Source: Anaerolineae bacterium (GTDB lineage: Bacteria; Chloroflexota; Anaerolineae; Aggregatilineales; UBA2796). Taken from it: a stretch of 64,000 nt of DNA. Positions within the stretch are counted from its first letter, which is position 1. Each line of letters opens with the position of its first letter. The position numbers and the translations under genes are program-made. The stretch spans positions 124,001 through 188,000 of the forward strand of contig JAHBVK010000002.1 of NCBI GenBank assembly GCA_019637555.1. The letters run 5' to 3'. Below the pieces are notes generated by a model. That model saw nothing but the letters and a program-made list of their open reading frames with translations, was not told where the DNA came from and did not search any database. This document shows positions 53,301 to 61,026 of the stretch, piece by piece.

Positions 53301-54776
53301 ATCCCGCGCGCCCGCTTTCAACATCTCATCCGTCACTTCGGGAATGATGAACGGCTTACCCTCGCGCAGTAGTTGGATAGCAGGAGCCGCATCATCAGTA
53401 GATGGCGTTGGCGGATAGCGCTGATACAACTCTTGTGCCAGCGCTACCTTCTCTGGATCGGTGTGGGCAACTGCCAGCCGACGCGGGAACAATATCGCCG
53501 CTGCTCCATCCGTGTCCTGTTGCTGCGCCTCCTGCGCTGTCAAATCGACGGCGCACCAATCCGCTAGCTCACGCACGGTGAGATCAGCAACGTGCTGTAA
53601 GGTGACTTCATAATCTAGGGAGGTGGAGAGCAGTTTTGCTGCTTCCGCTAAGTACTGCTGTCCGCTGGTGAAGCGTTTGCGCTCGTCAATGTCGATGCAT
53701 GAACCGATGAATCCCGTGAATTCGCCATCGCGATCGTACTGTGGAACGCCATTATCGAGGACCCAGCGGTAAACACCATCATGTCGGCACAGCCGATATT
53801 CCAATTGGTAGGGCTGCCTAGCAGCGAATGACTGCTGATAGGTATCCAGACAACGCTGCCGATCTTGTGGATGCACACCCTGAAGCCAGCCCCGATTCAC
53901 TTCTTGCTCTAGTGTGCGTCCGGTGAACTCCAACCAAGCCTTATTGAAGAAATGGCGATATGTGTCCGTGCCCGCGATCCAGATCAATACGGGAGCGCTG
54001 TTAGCGATCTGGCGGAAACGTATCTCGCTTAGTTCCAGCGCGATCTCGCTGCGACGACGCTCGGAAACATCGCGAAAGACAAGGATCGCGCCGGTGACTT
54101 CGCCTCTGGCGCTGACAATGGGCGCTGCACCGTCATCAATCGAGATTTCTTTACCGTTTTTTTGGATCAGGATGGTGTGATTCGCGAGTCCGACGGGGCG
54201 TTTCTCGTGGATCGCTTGTGTCAGCGGGTTGAGCGCGGGTTGGCGGTCAAGCTCGCTGATGATGTTGAAAACAGTTTCAGCCGTTTTGCCTCTAGCATCT
54301 TCTTGCAGCCACCCGGTCAGCAATTCGGCAGTGGGGTTCATGGTCAGCACCCGCGCATTGCTGTCTACAGTGATGACACCCTCGCCAATGCTCCGCAGCG
54401 TGACGCGCAGTTGTTCGCGTTCCTGTTGGGCGATGATTTCCCTGCGCCTGAGTGTGGTCTGTATGTAACTGACAATGAAACCGGTGAAAAAGATGATCAA
54501 ACTCTGAACGATGCCGATGATATCAACAGCGAAGGCATTTTGCGGCTGTAGTTGATAGTAGTTGATGACCACCGTGGAGAGCAGCGAAACCATGATCGCC
54601 GGACCGAAGCCCAGATACCACGAGACACCCACCGCGCAGAGCAAAAAAAGCATCGTCGGCACGAGGTTGATCGCTGGACGCAGCGACAGCCAGATCGCCA
54701 GCGTAACACCCCAAACGACAAGCGCCAGAAGATAGCGAAATAGGGATTGTTGCAGAGGCGCATTCTGAGCGGGCAT
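50361..54776 (-). CDS. Giant multi-sensor histidine kinase (DUF4118-like TM, 3 PAS, 4 GAF)
   Basis: 1471 residues. Order by eye: four-helix KdpD/DUF4118-like membrane module (~15-108); PAS (~120-235, LRSIGEGVITVDSNARVLTMN); PAS/PAC (~245-370); GAF (~375-550); GAF (~585-725); GAF (~765-925); PAS (~935-1050, LSSIGDAVIATDADGHINFMN); GAF (~1065-1215); HisKA with the phospho-His near 1255 (MISHELRTPLASIKGF); HATPase with N, G1 and G2 boxes (NLVDNAVKYSPE, DDQGMGIPP, GAGLGLAICKGLVEAHGG). The two outer PAS modules are near twins. No receiver is fused. An OmpR-type regulator gene lies directly upstream, the obvious partner. Confidence 0.93.
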   Translation of the reverse strand: MPAQNAPLQQSLFRYLLALVVWGVTLAIWLSLRPAINLVPTMLFLLCAVGVSWYLGFGPAIMVSLLSTVVINYYQLQPQNAFAVDIIGIVQSLIIFFTGFIVSYIQTTLRRREIIAQQEREQLRVTLRSIGEGVITVDSNARVLTMNPTAELLTGWLQEDARGKTAETVFNIISELDRQPALNPLTQAIHEKRPVGLANHTILIQKNGKEISIDDGAAPIVSARGEVTGAILVFRDVSERRRSEIALELSEIRFRQIANSAPVLIWIAGTDTYRHFFNKAWLEFTGRTLEQEVNRGWLQGVHPQDRQRCLDTYQQSFAARQPYQLEYRLCRHDGVYRWVLDNGVPQYDRDGEFTGFIGSCIDIDERKRFTSGQQYLAEAAKLLSTSLDYEVTLQHVADLTVRELADWCAVDLTAQEAQQQDTDGAAAILFPRRLAVAHTDPEKVALAQELYQRYPPTPSTDDAAPAIQLLREGKPFIIPEVTDEMLKAGARDEEHLEILRNLQMRSAIVVPLIARGRLLGAISLIAAESNRRYDEADAALASKLAEQAALAIDNTLLYREAQTARQRAELAVRRLSRLQTIIDLLSRTETSAEREAIDVILNEGRQACGAFAASVVRLSADGTQLQLVESVGYAQETMSNWHVFPIDMPSPAADSIKSGQPLWLESPESLFAQYPNMNTAAREGKAWAAIPLISEGRITGALLLSFAEPRKFDLDEQIFMVTLALKSAQALERSRLYRQEQAAVAQLQLEREQAELLAEATQLAATPPSLPRQLNHVARLLIPRFADWADIHVLDDDAVSQVAVSARRLETMLLLQQMLRTYPSEENRPNLAKVMRTGEPIFYEQFTEEHLAGVARGNQEHADLLRKIGTTSVAIVPLRVREQQLGAITLAYTDSGRRYTAESMQFLQELANRAALTFDNARLYQSSQRQRGRLQVTLSSIGDAVIATDADGHINFMNEVAQSLTGWLYEEAAGRNLNDVFNIVNEYTRRPADNPVTKVLNEGVVVGLANHTILISRTGIEVPIDDSAAPIRDENGQIIGVVLIFRDISERRQTEARVASTLERTRDLSDICIQIGLAQTPTEILRALLSSRYIPGINQAAIIVFNQLWGEMMPESYEVRAVLNPDAGLPGLGEKGVLKNSLFAQICSTERPVLLENLYKDERITDDLRSRFSDLDVGSVYLLPLLSGRDCFGMLILYRAVTQGWDADDHQHLQILVTQLSAAMNNLQLLTAESRARREAERADQVKLQFLAMISHELRTPLASIKGFTTSLLATDVQWDEKSQHEFLSIINDESDRLTGLIEQLLDLSRLQAGSLGIQPQPIPLSQIVGTAMPQLSALTEMHPLVVEIAQNLPLVFADRDRIAQVLVNLVDNAVKYSPEDTPIVITAQAQDRFMCLTVDDQGMGIPPEERNNAFEAFRQIESQASPKAKGAGLGLAICKGLVEAHGGQIWIEDKPTAGLRISFTIPLLGR

Positions 54777-54812
54777 TGTGTTCTGTTTGTCTAACTTGCT
54801 AGTACCAATTTT

Positions 54813-54841
54813 AGTCTAGCTGACTCGAGACTCCGAATCAG
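54813..54841 (-). promoter_or_regulatory. Candidate promoter of the large kinase
   Basis: On the minus strand CTGATT (54841-54836), 17 bases, TAGACT (54818-54813). The -35 is weak. Confidence 0.35.
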
Positions 54842-54971
54842 CGTATAGGTTGCTCGGATTCACAACGTTATACAGGAAAGTCAAGCCAGCATAGCTCCCT
54901 AACACACGGGGAATAAGGCTGGCTCACTTACCAAACTTAATTGATACAAAGGATAATTGCAAACGAGCTTT

Positions 54972-55676
54972 TCAGGATGTTGTGGGCGGTGTCGAGTGAA
55001 TAATGTACCCCATTCCCGGCACAGTTTCTAGCAAGGTGCTGTAATTATCCCCTAATTTTTTACGAATTCGCCCGAAATAGATGTGCAGATAGTGGTTCGA
55101 GCCGCGATATTCTGTGCCCCAGACCATCGCCAGCAGTTCATCATGGCTCAGGATCTTGTCGCTGTTGCGCACCAATGCTGCCAGCAGCGCGAACTCGGTG
55201 CGCGTCAGGTGAATATCTTCGTTGTCGACGAAGGCGCGCCGCCCTTTCAGATCTACTTTCAAACCGCTGACTTGCACCACATCCACTGCTGGAAGCTGCT
55301 GCGTGCCCGTCGAACGCCGCATCAGCGCACGGATGCGCGCCATGAGTTCCGATGCACCGAACGGCTTAGTAATGTAATCATCAGCGCCCGCGTCCAGCGC
55401 ATCAACTTTGAGTTGTTCGTCGTCATGTGCGCTCAACACGATCACAGGCATGTCCCAGCCCTGCTGGCGAATCCAGGCACATACCTCACCACCCGTCATC
55501 CCCGGCATGACCAAGTCGAGGATCACTAAGTCGCAAAGTTGTTGTTGTAGAGACGCGATTGCCTGTACACCGGAAGTCGCTTCGCGCACGCTGTATTCAC
55601 GCCCTTCCAGATTCACGCGCACCAGCCGCAGAATGTTCGGATCATCGTCCGCTACTAACACCGAGGTTTTGTTCAT
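54972..55676 (-). CDS. OmpR/PhoB-type response regulator
   Basis: 234 residues from ATG 55676 (GGAGGT four bases before it); a GTG at 55688 is less likely. Receiver: acidic pocket Asp10-12, phospho-acceptor Asp54 (VILDLVMPGMTG), conserved Lys104 (YITKPFGASEL). C-terminal winged helix (VQVSGLKVDLKGRRAF...LTRTEFALLAALV...YFGRIRKKLGDNY). Most likely receives phosphate from the adjacent multi-sensor kinase and binds DNA. Confidence 0.95.
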   Translation of the reverse strand: MNKTSVLVADDDPNILRLVRVNLEGREYSVREATSGVQAIASLQQQLCDLVILDLVMPGMTGGEVCAWIRQQGWDMPVIVLSAHDDEQLKVDALDAGADDYITKPFGASELMARIRALMRRSTGTQQLPAVDVVQVSGLKVDLKGRRAFVDNEDIHLTRTEFALLAALVRNSDKILSHDELLAMVWGTEYRGSNHYLHIYFGRIRKKLGDNYSTLLETVPGMGYIIHSTPPTTS

Positions 55677-55891
55677 AAAGACCTCCACCAGCCTCTACGC
55701 ACAATGCATGCCTCGCGCCGTTTTGAGATGAAGAGCATGGAGTAGATCGAGCCTAATAAAACAGATGAATTGAACAAAAATAGTAGCTGCAACAATCCTC
55801 TTTTTCAAGGTTTTTGCCTTAATGCCGAATCGACGAATTATTTCAGAGTTCGCCCAAGCTTTGTAGATACTAGAGCAGGTTTAGCGGGCTT

Positions 55892-56266
55892 CTAGTGAAC
55901 TACTTGAGAAATGGTAGCCAGCAGTTCTTCAGTACCTACTGGTTTGACCAATCGCGCCACAATCTGGCGCTGACTGGCTTCTTCCGGGTCAAGTTGTAGG
56001 GGAGAGGCGGTCATCATAATCACGGGGATTTGACCTGCGGGCGTATTTTGCAGCGCTTGCAGCATTTCCAGTCCGCTCATTCCCGGCAGCTTAAGATCAA
56101 GGATAATGGCAGCAGGCGGCTGCTCCTGTTGTAACCGCTGCTTCAACATAGCGAGCGTATCTTCGGCGCTTCCGGACTCCAGCACCTGATAGCCTCGAAC
56201 ACGCAAATTGATCACCACGAATTGACGAATGCGCGGCTCATCTTCAACAACTAGTATTGTGGGCAT
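55892..56266 (-). CDS. Single-domain (CheY-like) response regulator
   Basis: 124 residues, a complete receiver with no output domain: acidic pocket Glu8-Asp9-Glu10, phospho-acceptor Asp57 (IILDLKLPGMSG), Lys108 (ARLVKPVGTEEL). It can act as a phosphate relay or sink for the neighbouring kinase, or regulate a partner by contact. Chemotaxis genes are absent. Confidence 0.92.
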   Translation of the reverse strand: MPTILVVEDEPRIRQFVVINLRVRGYQVLESGSAEDTLAMLKQRLQQEQPPAAIILDLKLPGMSGLEMLQALQNTPAGQIPVIMMTASPLQLDPEEASQRQIVARLVKPVGTEELLATISQVVH

Positions 56267-56371
56267 ATCAAGTCATTACACGAGATTGGTGCTGCTGCAA
56301 AGAAGTATTATCATAATTGTTAACAGATTTGCCCACTTTGTGTATCTCAAATGTCATCGCAATTTGCTCCT

Positions 56372-56839
56372 CTAATGATAGGGGGATGCTTTTTGAGCAG
56401 GATCATAACCAATAGATGATTTCGACCCATCTCCATCATGGAATTCTTCGGTGCGCTCGGTAAATTGTATATAGATCCTGCCAGCTAAAACGCTGCGTAT
56501 AGCAGCACTTACTGCGCTACCGCCATGTTCCTTCAGCACAAATCCGGCGACGCCATGATCTAGCGCCCGCTTGATCAGTTGTTCATCAGCCGACAGCGAG
56601 AGGACGATCACCCGCGTTTTAAGCCGTCGCGCCGTGATTTCGCGGATCATCTCCAGTTCCAGCGCATCCATCGTCAGCCCGGCGATCAGCAGATCAGGCT
56701 GCAAGCGCTCCAGATGATGAATGATCCCTGCCGCTTGTGCGCTCTCACCCACTAGCTGCAGATCTGATTCGGTTTCCAGCAGGATTTTTAAGCCATCTCT
56801 GGCACGATGATGTGCTTCTAGCAAATAAATAGTTGCCAT
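56372..56839 (-). CDS. Degenerate NarL-type receiver without DNA-binding domain
   Basis: 155 residues from ATG 56839 (GAGG upstream); a longer frame to 56989 overlaps the SDR gene and has no homology. It aligns with NarL receivers (MATIYLLEAHHRARDGLKILLETESDLQLVGES, RVIVLSLSADEQLIKRALDHGVAGFVLKE), but the phospho-acceptor position is Gly54 (LLIAGLTM) and the acidic pocket is EAHH. Lys103 remains. The usual LuxR HTH is missing; the tail is short and polar. Phosphorylation-independent signalling or a decaying regulator are the options. Confidence 0.75.
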   Translation of the reverse strand: MATIYLLEAHHRARDGLKILLETESDLQLVGESAQAAGIIHHLERLQPDLLIAGLTMDALELEMIREITARRLKTRVIVLSLSADEQLIKRALDHGVAGFVLKEHGGSAVSAAIRSVLAGRIYIQFTERTEEFHDGDGSKSSIGYDPAQKASPYH

Positions 56840-56966
56840 CGTAAGCAGCCTCGCAGTTAACACTAAAGAGTAGGATGAGAGTGTGAAGCGGGAACGGGAA
56901 AAGTCATAGAGCGCGACGTGATCCGCGACAGTGACACTGCAACACAGGAACTCGGTAGGACAGCGA

Positions 56967-57845
56967 CTAGGCAGCCGTCGTTTCGCCACCCAGCAATGTC
57001 AACACCTCGCCAGTGATATAACTGGAGTCGGCTTCCGATGCGAAAAAGACATAGGCGGGCGCGATCTCCTCAGGCTGTGCGGGTCGTTTCATCGGTGTCT
57101 CTTGCCCGAAGGTCGCCACTTTATCCGCTGGTTTGTCAGCAACATTGAGCGGTGTCCACACCGGACCGGGCGCTACACAGTTGACTCGAATCCCGCGTTT
57201 GACCACATTTTGTGCTAGTGCTTTGGTGAAGGCATGGATCGCGCCTTTGGTTGCCGAATAATCAAGCAAGCCGCCGCTGCCTTCCAAGCCCGTGATCGAG
57301 CCAGTGTTGATGATCACGCCACCCTGTTTCAGCACAGGTAGTGCCGCCCGTGCCATGTAAAAATAGCCGAAGATGTTGGTCTGGAAAGTACGCTCCAACT
57401 GCTCGTCGCTGATGTCTTCCAAACGCTTCTGGTGCGCCTGATAAGCAGCGTTGTTGACCAGAATATCCAGCTTGCCAAGCTCCGCCACTGTTTTTTCTAC
57501 TGCTTGCTGGCAGAACTGCGACTGGCGTACGTCACCTGAGATCAACAGGGCGCGCCGCCCTTCCTGCTCTACGGCTCGACGAGTTTCCTCAGCATCTTTC
57601 TGTTCTTCAGGCAGATAAACAATGCTGACGTCCGCGCCCTCACGGGCAAATAACACGGCGACTGCACGCCCAATGCCCGAATCCCCACCTGTGATCAGTG
57701 CTACTTTGCCTTTCAGCTTCTCCGCACCCCGGTACAACGGCGCCTGATACTCGGGACGCGGTGTGATGTTTGCTTCGATACCCGGTTTCGCTTGATGTTG
57801 GGAGGGGAATGGAGGCAGTGGCTGATCTTGCTGCTTCGTTGCCAT
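56967..57845 (-). CDS. SDR oxidoreductase, general stress protein 39-like
   Basis: 292 residues from ATG 57845 with GGAG upstream. N-terminal extension (PPFPSQHQAKPGIEANITPRPEY) typical of the YdaD/YghA/GSP39 SDR group. NAD(P) site GGDSGIGRAVA, NNAA motif, and catalytic Ser/Tyr/Lys in TGSITGLEG...DYSATKGAI. These SDRs are often stress-induced; substrate unknown. Sits among stress and signalling genes on the same strand. Confidence 0.9.
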   Translation of the reverse strand: MATKQQDQPLPPFPSQHQAKPGIEANITPRPEYQAPLYRGAEKLKGKVALITGGDSGIGRAVAVLFAREGADVSIVYLPEEQKDAEETRRAVEQEGRRALLISGDVRQSQFCQQAVEKTVAELGKLDILVNNAAYQAHQKRLEDISDEQLERTFQTNIFGYFYMARAALPVLKQGGVIINTGSITGLEGSGGLLDYSATKGAIHAFTKALAQNVVKRGIRVNCVAPGPVWTPLNVADKPADKVATFGQETPMKRPAQPEEIAPAYVFFASEADSSYITGEVLTLLGGETTAA

Positions 57846-57936
57846 CTTGCTCCTAAGTGGATTTAGCCCACGATGCAGCAAAGATAACAGGCGCTCGCTA
57901 TCAAAATCCCAAATACAATCCGACGCTGACGGCAGA

Positions 57937-58176
57937 TTACGACGATCCGCTGTTCATCCGCCGCGCTTCAGCCTTAGCTGCCTCTAAGCTTTCGGCTACC
58001 GTCTCGCCGGTGATCTGGCGGCGTACATCGCCAGCAGCGTCGCTGAGGTCATCGCGCAGTTCTTGCCCGCTGCGTGGTGCGAATAAAAAGGCGAGTACCG
58101 CGCCCGCTAGCGTGCCGATGACCGTCCCCCACGCGAAGGAACCTAACCCTGATTCTGAGTCTTTGCGCTCCGCCAT
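57937..58176 (-). CDS. YtxH domain protein
   Basis: 79 residues with one Gly-rich membrane helix (FAWGTVIGTLAGAVLAFLFAPRSGQELR), the YtxH/GvpP signature ending in LFAPRSG, followed by a charged amphipathic helix (DDLSDAAGDVRRQI...AKAEARRM). Small stress-associated membrane proteins of unknown role. Ten bases downstream of the next gene on this strand. Confidence 0.88.
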   Translation of the reverse strand: MAERKDSESGLGSFAWGTVIGTLAGAVLAFLFAPRSGQELRDDLSDAAGDVRRQITGETVAESLEAAKAEARRMNSGSS

Positions 58177-58186
58177 CGCTTGTTTA

Positions 58187-58663
58187 TTAGTCCTTCAGCC
58201 GATTACGCCCATTAATGTTTCGACGAATGCCCACGATTTCACCGAGGAAAGCGGTCACACCCGCCGCCGTCGAGGCTACTTTGATCACTGGCTCAGCGAC
58301 GTTCTTACCCACGAACTGCGCTGTACCTTTGGCTGCGCTTGCCGTATCGCGCACCTCATCGATCAACGGCTTGACTTCATTCTTGAGTAGATTGACCAGC
58401 GCCGAGAATTGCAGGATCAGCACGATCATGGCAACGCTGATGAACACGCCTTGCAGCGCCAGAATAATGATCAGCGCGTCGCGGACGACTTGAAAACCAG
58501 TCGCCAAGCCACCTTCGGCACTGGTCAGCGCTACCACCACCGCGATCACCAGCGCGAGGACGATCATGCCACCGAGTACACCAAAGCCGATGATAAACCA
58601 GCGCTTCACACTGGAATTAGCGGAAGCGTCCTCTGTTACCTCAAGTTCTTGATTATCGCTCAT
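58187..58663 (-). CDS. Membrane protein, two helices plus amphipathic tail
   Basis: 158 residues: acidic N-terminus, helix one (~22-47), helix two (~62-85), then an amphipathic region with A-x-x-x-A spacing (EVKPLIDEVRDTASAAKGTAQFVGKNVAEPVIKVASTAAGV). This resembles DUF948-like proteins that accompany YtxH genes. No firm family call. Probably co-transcribed with the ytxH-like gene. Confidence 0.7.
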   Translation of the reverse strand: MSDNQELEVTEDASANSSVKRWFIIGFGVLGGMIVLALVIAVVVALTSAEGGLATGFQVVRDALIIILALQGVFISVAMIVLILQFSALVNLLKNEVKPLIDEVRDTASAAKGTAQFVGKNVAEPVIKVASTAAGVTAFLGEIVGIRRNINGRNRLKD

Positions 58664-58730
58664 ACCCTATTTGCTCCACTGTATCCGATGCAGACTGCGG
58701 AACAGGATGTAATTAGTAGATTATTGCTCT

Positions 58731-59036
58731 CTATTCCTGACGGCGTGGTACGTTGGTCAGGAAATGGGTGGCGAACAGCGCCAACCATGACCCAAGTGTA
58801 GCAGAAAATATATTCACCTGACCGATTGCCAACACCCTGACGCCCCCGACACTGCCGAAAAGCTGACCCAGCGTGAAGCCCAGCCAACTAGCCAGCAGAA
58901 ATAACGCCATTCGCCGCAGGTCGCCGCCGAAGATGACGTGAAAAACTGCACCATAAATGGTTGCCAGAATAAAACCGAGGACGATGGATGGAGCTGGCAC
59001 TAGAGTTGCAACACCTTTGATGGATGGTACACTCAT
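58731..59036 (-). CDS. Small membrane protein with three or four helices, unknown
   Basis: 101 residues: helices around 14-36, 43-62 and 72-93. Gly-rich helix contacts (GFTLGQLFGSVGG). No recognised family. The first gene of the minus-strand group that leads to ytxH; a divergent gene begins at 59159. Confidence 0.6.
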   Translation of the reverse strand: MSVPSIKGVATLVPAPSIVLGFILATIYGAVFHVIFGGDLRRMALFLLASWLGFTLGQLFGSVGGVRVLAIGQVNIFSATLGSWLALFATHFLTNVPRRQE

Positions 59037-59120
59037 CTTAATGTCACGTACTGTAGCACACTAACGCTGAAATTTCGAGGATGTTCGGGTGATCGTCTAC
59101 TTGGTACTGTATGGATAATC

Positions 59121-59149
59121 TTGGTAACTGAGACGGTTAACGCTATAAC
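59121..59149 (+). promoter_or_regulatory. Promoter very close to the SRPBCC start codon
   Basis: TTGGTA (59121-59126), 17-base spacer, TATAAC (59144-59149). The ATG is only 9 bases beyond the -10 box, so the mRNA could be leaderless. Confidence 0.5.
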
Positions 59150-59158
59150 TACACTGCT

Positions 59159-60901
59159 ATGATCGATCAACGCATATTAATCACTGCCCCGGCTGATGCC
59201 GTGTGGCTTCATCTGACAGCCCCTGCTTCAATGCCGAAGTGGAACCGCTGCGCACGGCAAATGTCCATCATCAGTACGCATGCGGTTGGCGTTGGTGCAC
59301 GTCGTCGCTGTGTTGACGACGATAACCGCACCACCGTCGAGGAGATCACGGCGTGGCTGGAAAATATCGGCTACGAATACAAAATGATCGACGGTCCGTT
59401 CCGCAAATTGAAGGGTCGGCTGCGGCTGCAAGCGGTTGCTGACGGCACCATTGTCAACTGGATCGTGGAGTACGAACTTAAAGGCATCTTAGCGGGCGCT
59501 CGTAACGCCCTTAGTTTCCGCCGTCACTACACCAACATGATGGCGGAAAGTCTGCGCGATCTGCGTAAGTTGGTGGAAAAAAGCGGCATCCAGTTCGATC
59601 CCGAAAAGCAAGCACGCTTTGGCATGCAGGCTGATCCCGGTGTGGAAGCGCGTGCTGCCCGTGCCGCTTCGATGGCAGAGGTGGCGATCAGCACCGAGAG
59701 CGGTGGCAAAGTGCCTGTTCGCGCCGAACGGATCGTGCTGCCACCGGATGAACGTCCTAAGACCGAGACTCCGACTCCAGCGGCATCTGTGGCTGCTATG
59801 CAAGCCGTAGAGATCGATAACGGGAATCTGGATGATGTCTGGTCGGATATTCCACCGGAAGCTGCTGTCGTCGGACTCTCCGCCGAAAAGATATTAGCGA
59901 CGGCGCTGAAGTCCAACCCGCAGATTTTGCACGCCTTTACACCGCCAAAACCTGATCCGATTGCCGCCGCGCCGATCCTTCCCACACCGACGATCCCCGA
60001 ACCGGATGCCCACAGCGCGGATACACCCTCCTCCGGCATGCGTCCGGTGACCATCGTAGAACCACCGCTAGATCAGGAGGATACGCGCCCGCGCAAAGCT
60101 GTCCAAAGTGCTGATAATCTACCTGCCGTTGTGCTGCCGGAAACGCCGTTAACAGAAACGCCGTTAACAGAAACGCCGCTGCCAGAAGAACCCGATCTGG
60201 CGGAGGATACACCTGAATCTTACAAAGCGATGACCGTGCCGATCTCGTTGGTTGCGCCACCAGTAACACCAGCGCCACCCAAAGCGCCGATGCCCGTGAC
60301 GCAGACTATTGAGGTGATCCCGCCGGAAGGATCGACGCCAACCCCAAGCCCGACAGGGAGTGCCGCCGCCACACCGATCCCCGCTACCGAGCCGCCTACC
60401 TCGCTGCCGGAGCGTGTGCCGACCCCGCCCGCGATCAATCTGGATCAACTGCGTGCCAGAGCGCAAGCCCTAGCAGCAGACTCTAACTCGAACACCGCGC
60501 CCGGCTTCGATCCCGAGGCGGCGAATGGTGGCTTGCTGCCGCCACAAACCGACCAGCAGGACACGGGGCAGATCAGTATCTGGGAGATTTTCGGTGTCGA
60601 GTCCCCGACGCAGCGCGGTTTGGTGGCGCTAAATGAAGTAGTGGCACAGGCACGTGCCACCGCCGAGATGTCTGCGGTACCGGATGCCGCACAGGGGAAG
60701 GCAGAGGCGCAATCTGCCATACAGCTTGAACTGCCGCCTGAGCCGCCAGTGATTGAGGAAGATACAGCGCGGCGGACGCAGACTGCTAAAGTGGTCACGC
60801 TGACGCTGAAAAGTGCGCAGAATCGGCGTGCCAGTATTCCCGTGCGGAAGCAGATCGCCAGGCAACGCGCCAAAACCACGGTCAAGGTGCGGAGACATTA
60901 A
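59159..60901 (+). CDS. SRPBCC-domain protein with long Pro-rich disordered tail
   Basis: 580 residues. Residues 1-~145 form an SRPBCC/polyketide-cyclase-like domain (ILITAPADAVWLHLTAPASMPKWN...VVG-type strands...RRHYTNMMAESLRDLRKLVEKS). Residues ~190-500 are rich in Pro, Thr, Ala and Glu and include a short tandem repeat (three copies of TPLTE/TPLPE, near 60145-60190). The final ~30 residues are basic (RRASIPVRKQIARQRAKTTVKVRR). The domain binds hydrophobic ligands in known members; the purpose of the tail is unclear. No ribosome site is seen. Confidence 0.8.
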   Translation: MIDQRILITAPADAVWLHLTAPASMPKWNRCARQMSIISTHAVGVGARRRCVDDDNRTTVEEITAWLENIGYEYKMIDGPFRKLKGRLRLQAVADGTIVNWIVEYELKGILAGARNALSFRRHYTNMMAESLRDLRKLVEKSGIQFDPEKQARFGMQADPGVEARAARAASMAEVAISTESGGKVPVRAERIVLPPDERPKTETPTPAASVAAMQAVEIDNGNLDDVWSDIPPEAAVVGLSAEKILATALKSNPQILHAFTPPKPDPIAAAPILPTPTIPEPDAHSADTPSSGMRPVTIVEPPLDQEDTRPRKAVQSADNLPAVVLPETPLTETPLTETPLPEEPDLAEDTPESYKAMTVPISLVAPPVTPAPPKAPMPVTQTIEVIPPEGSTPTPSPTGSAAATPIPATEPPTSLPERVPTPPAINLDQLRARAQALAADSNSNTAPGFDPEAANGGLLPPQTDQQDTGQISIWEIFGVESPTQRGLVALNEVVAQARATAEMSAVPDAAQGKAEAQSAIQLELPPEPPVIEEDTARRTQTAKVVTLTLKSAQNRRASIPVRKQIARQRAKTTVKVRRH

Positions 60902-60944
60902 ATCTCACTAATCAGGCTGCGGGATGTTGAGGTTACAAACAAGA

Positions 60945-61025
60945 AGGGCAGGTTTAGAAACCTGCCCCTACTTGGCGATTATTTGATTGTGCGATGTTGT
61001 AGGGGTGGGTTTATTACCCACCCTT
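60945..61025. repeat. Family D paired-palindrome element between convergent genes
   Basis: Hairpin GGGCAGGTTTAGAAACCTGCCC (60945-60966), the CCCCTAC...GTAGGGG framed spacer, and hairpin GGGTGGGTTTATTACCCACCC (61003-61024) before TTTT. Serves both flanking genes as a possible terminator. Confidence 0.75.
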
Positions 61026-61026
61026 T

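Noticed and set aside
55892-56266. Chemotaxis CheY
   Set aside because: A lone receiver beside a sensor kinase; no che or flagellar genes occur in the window.
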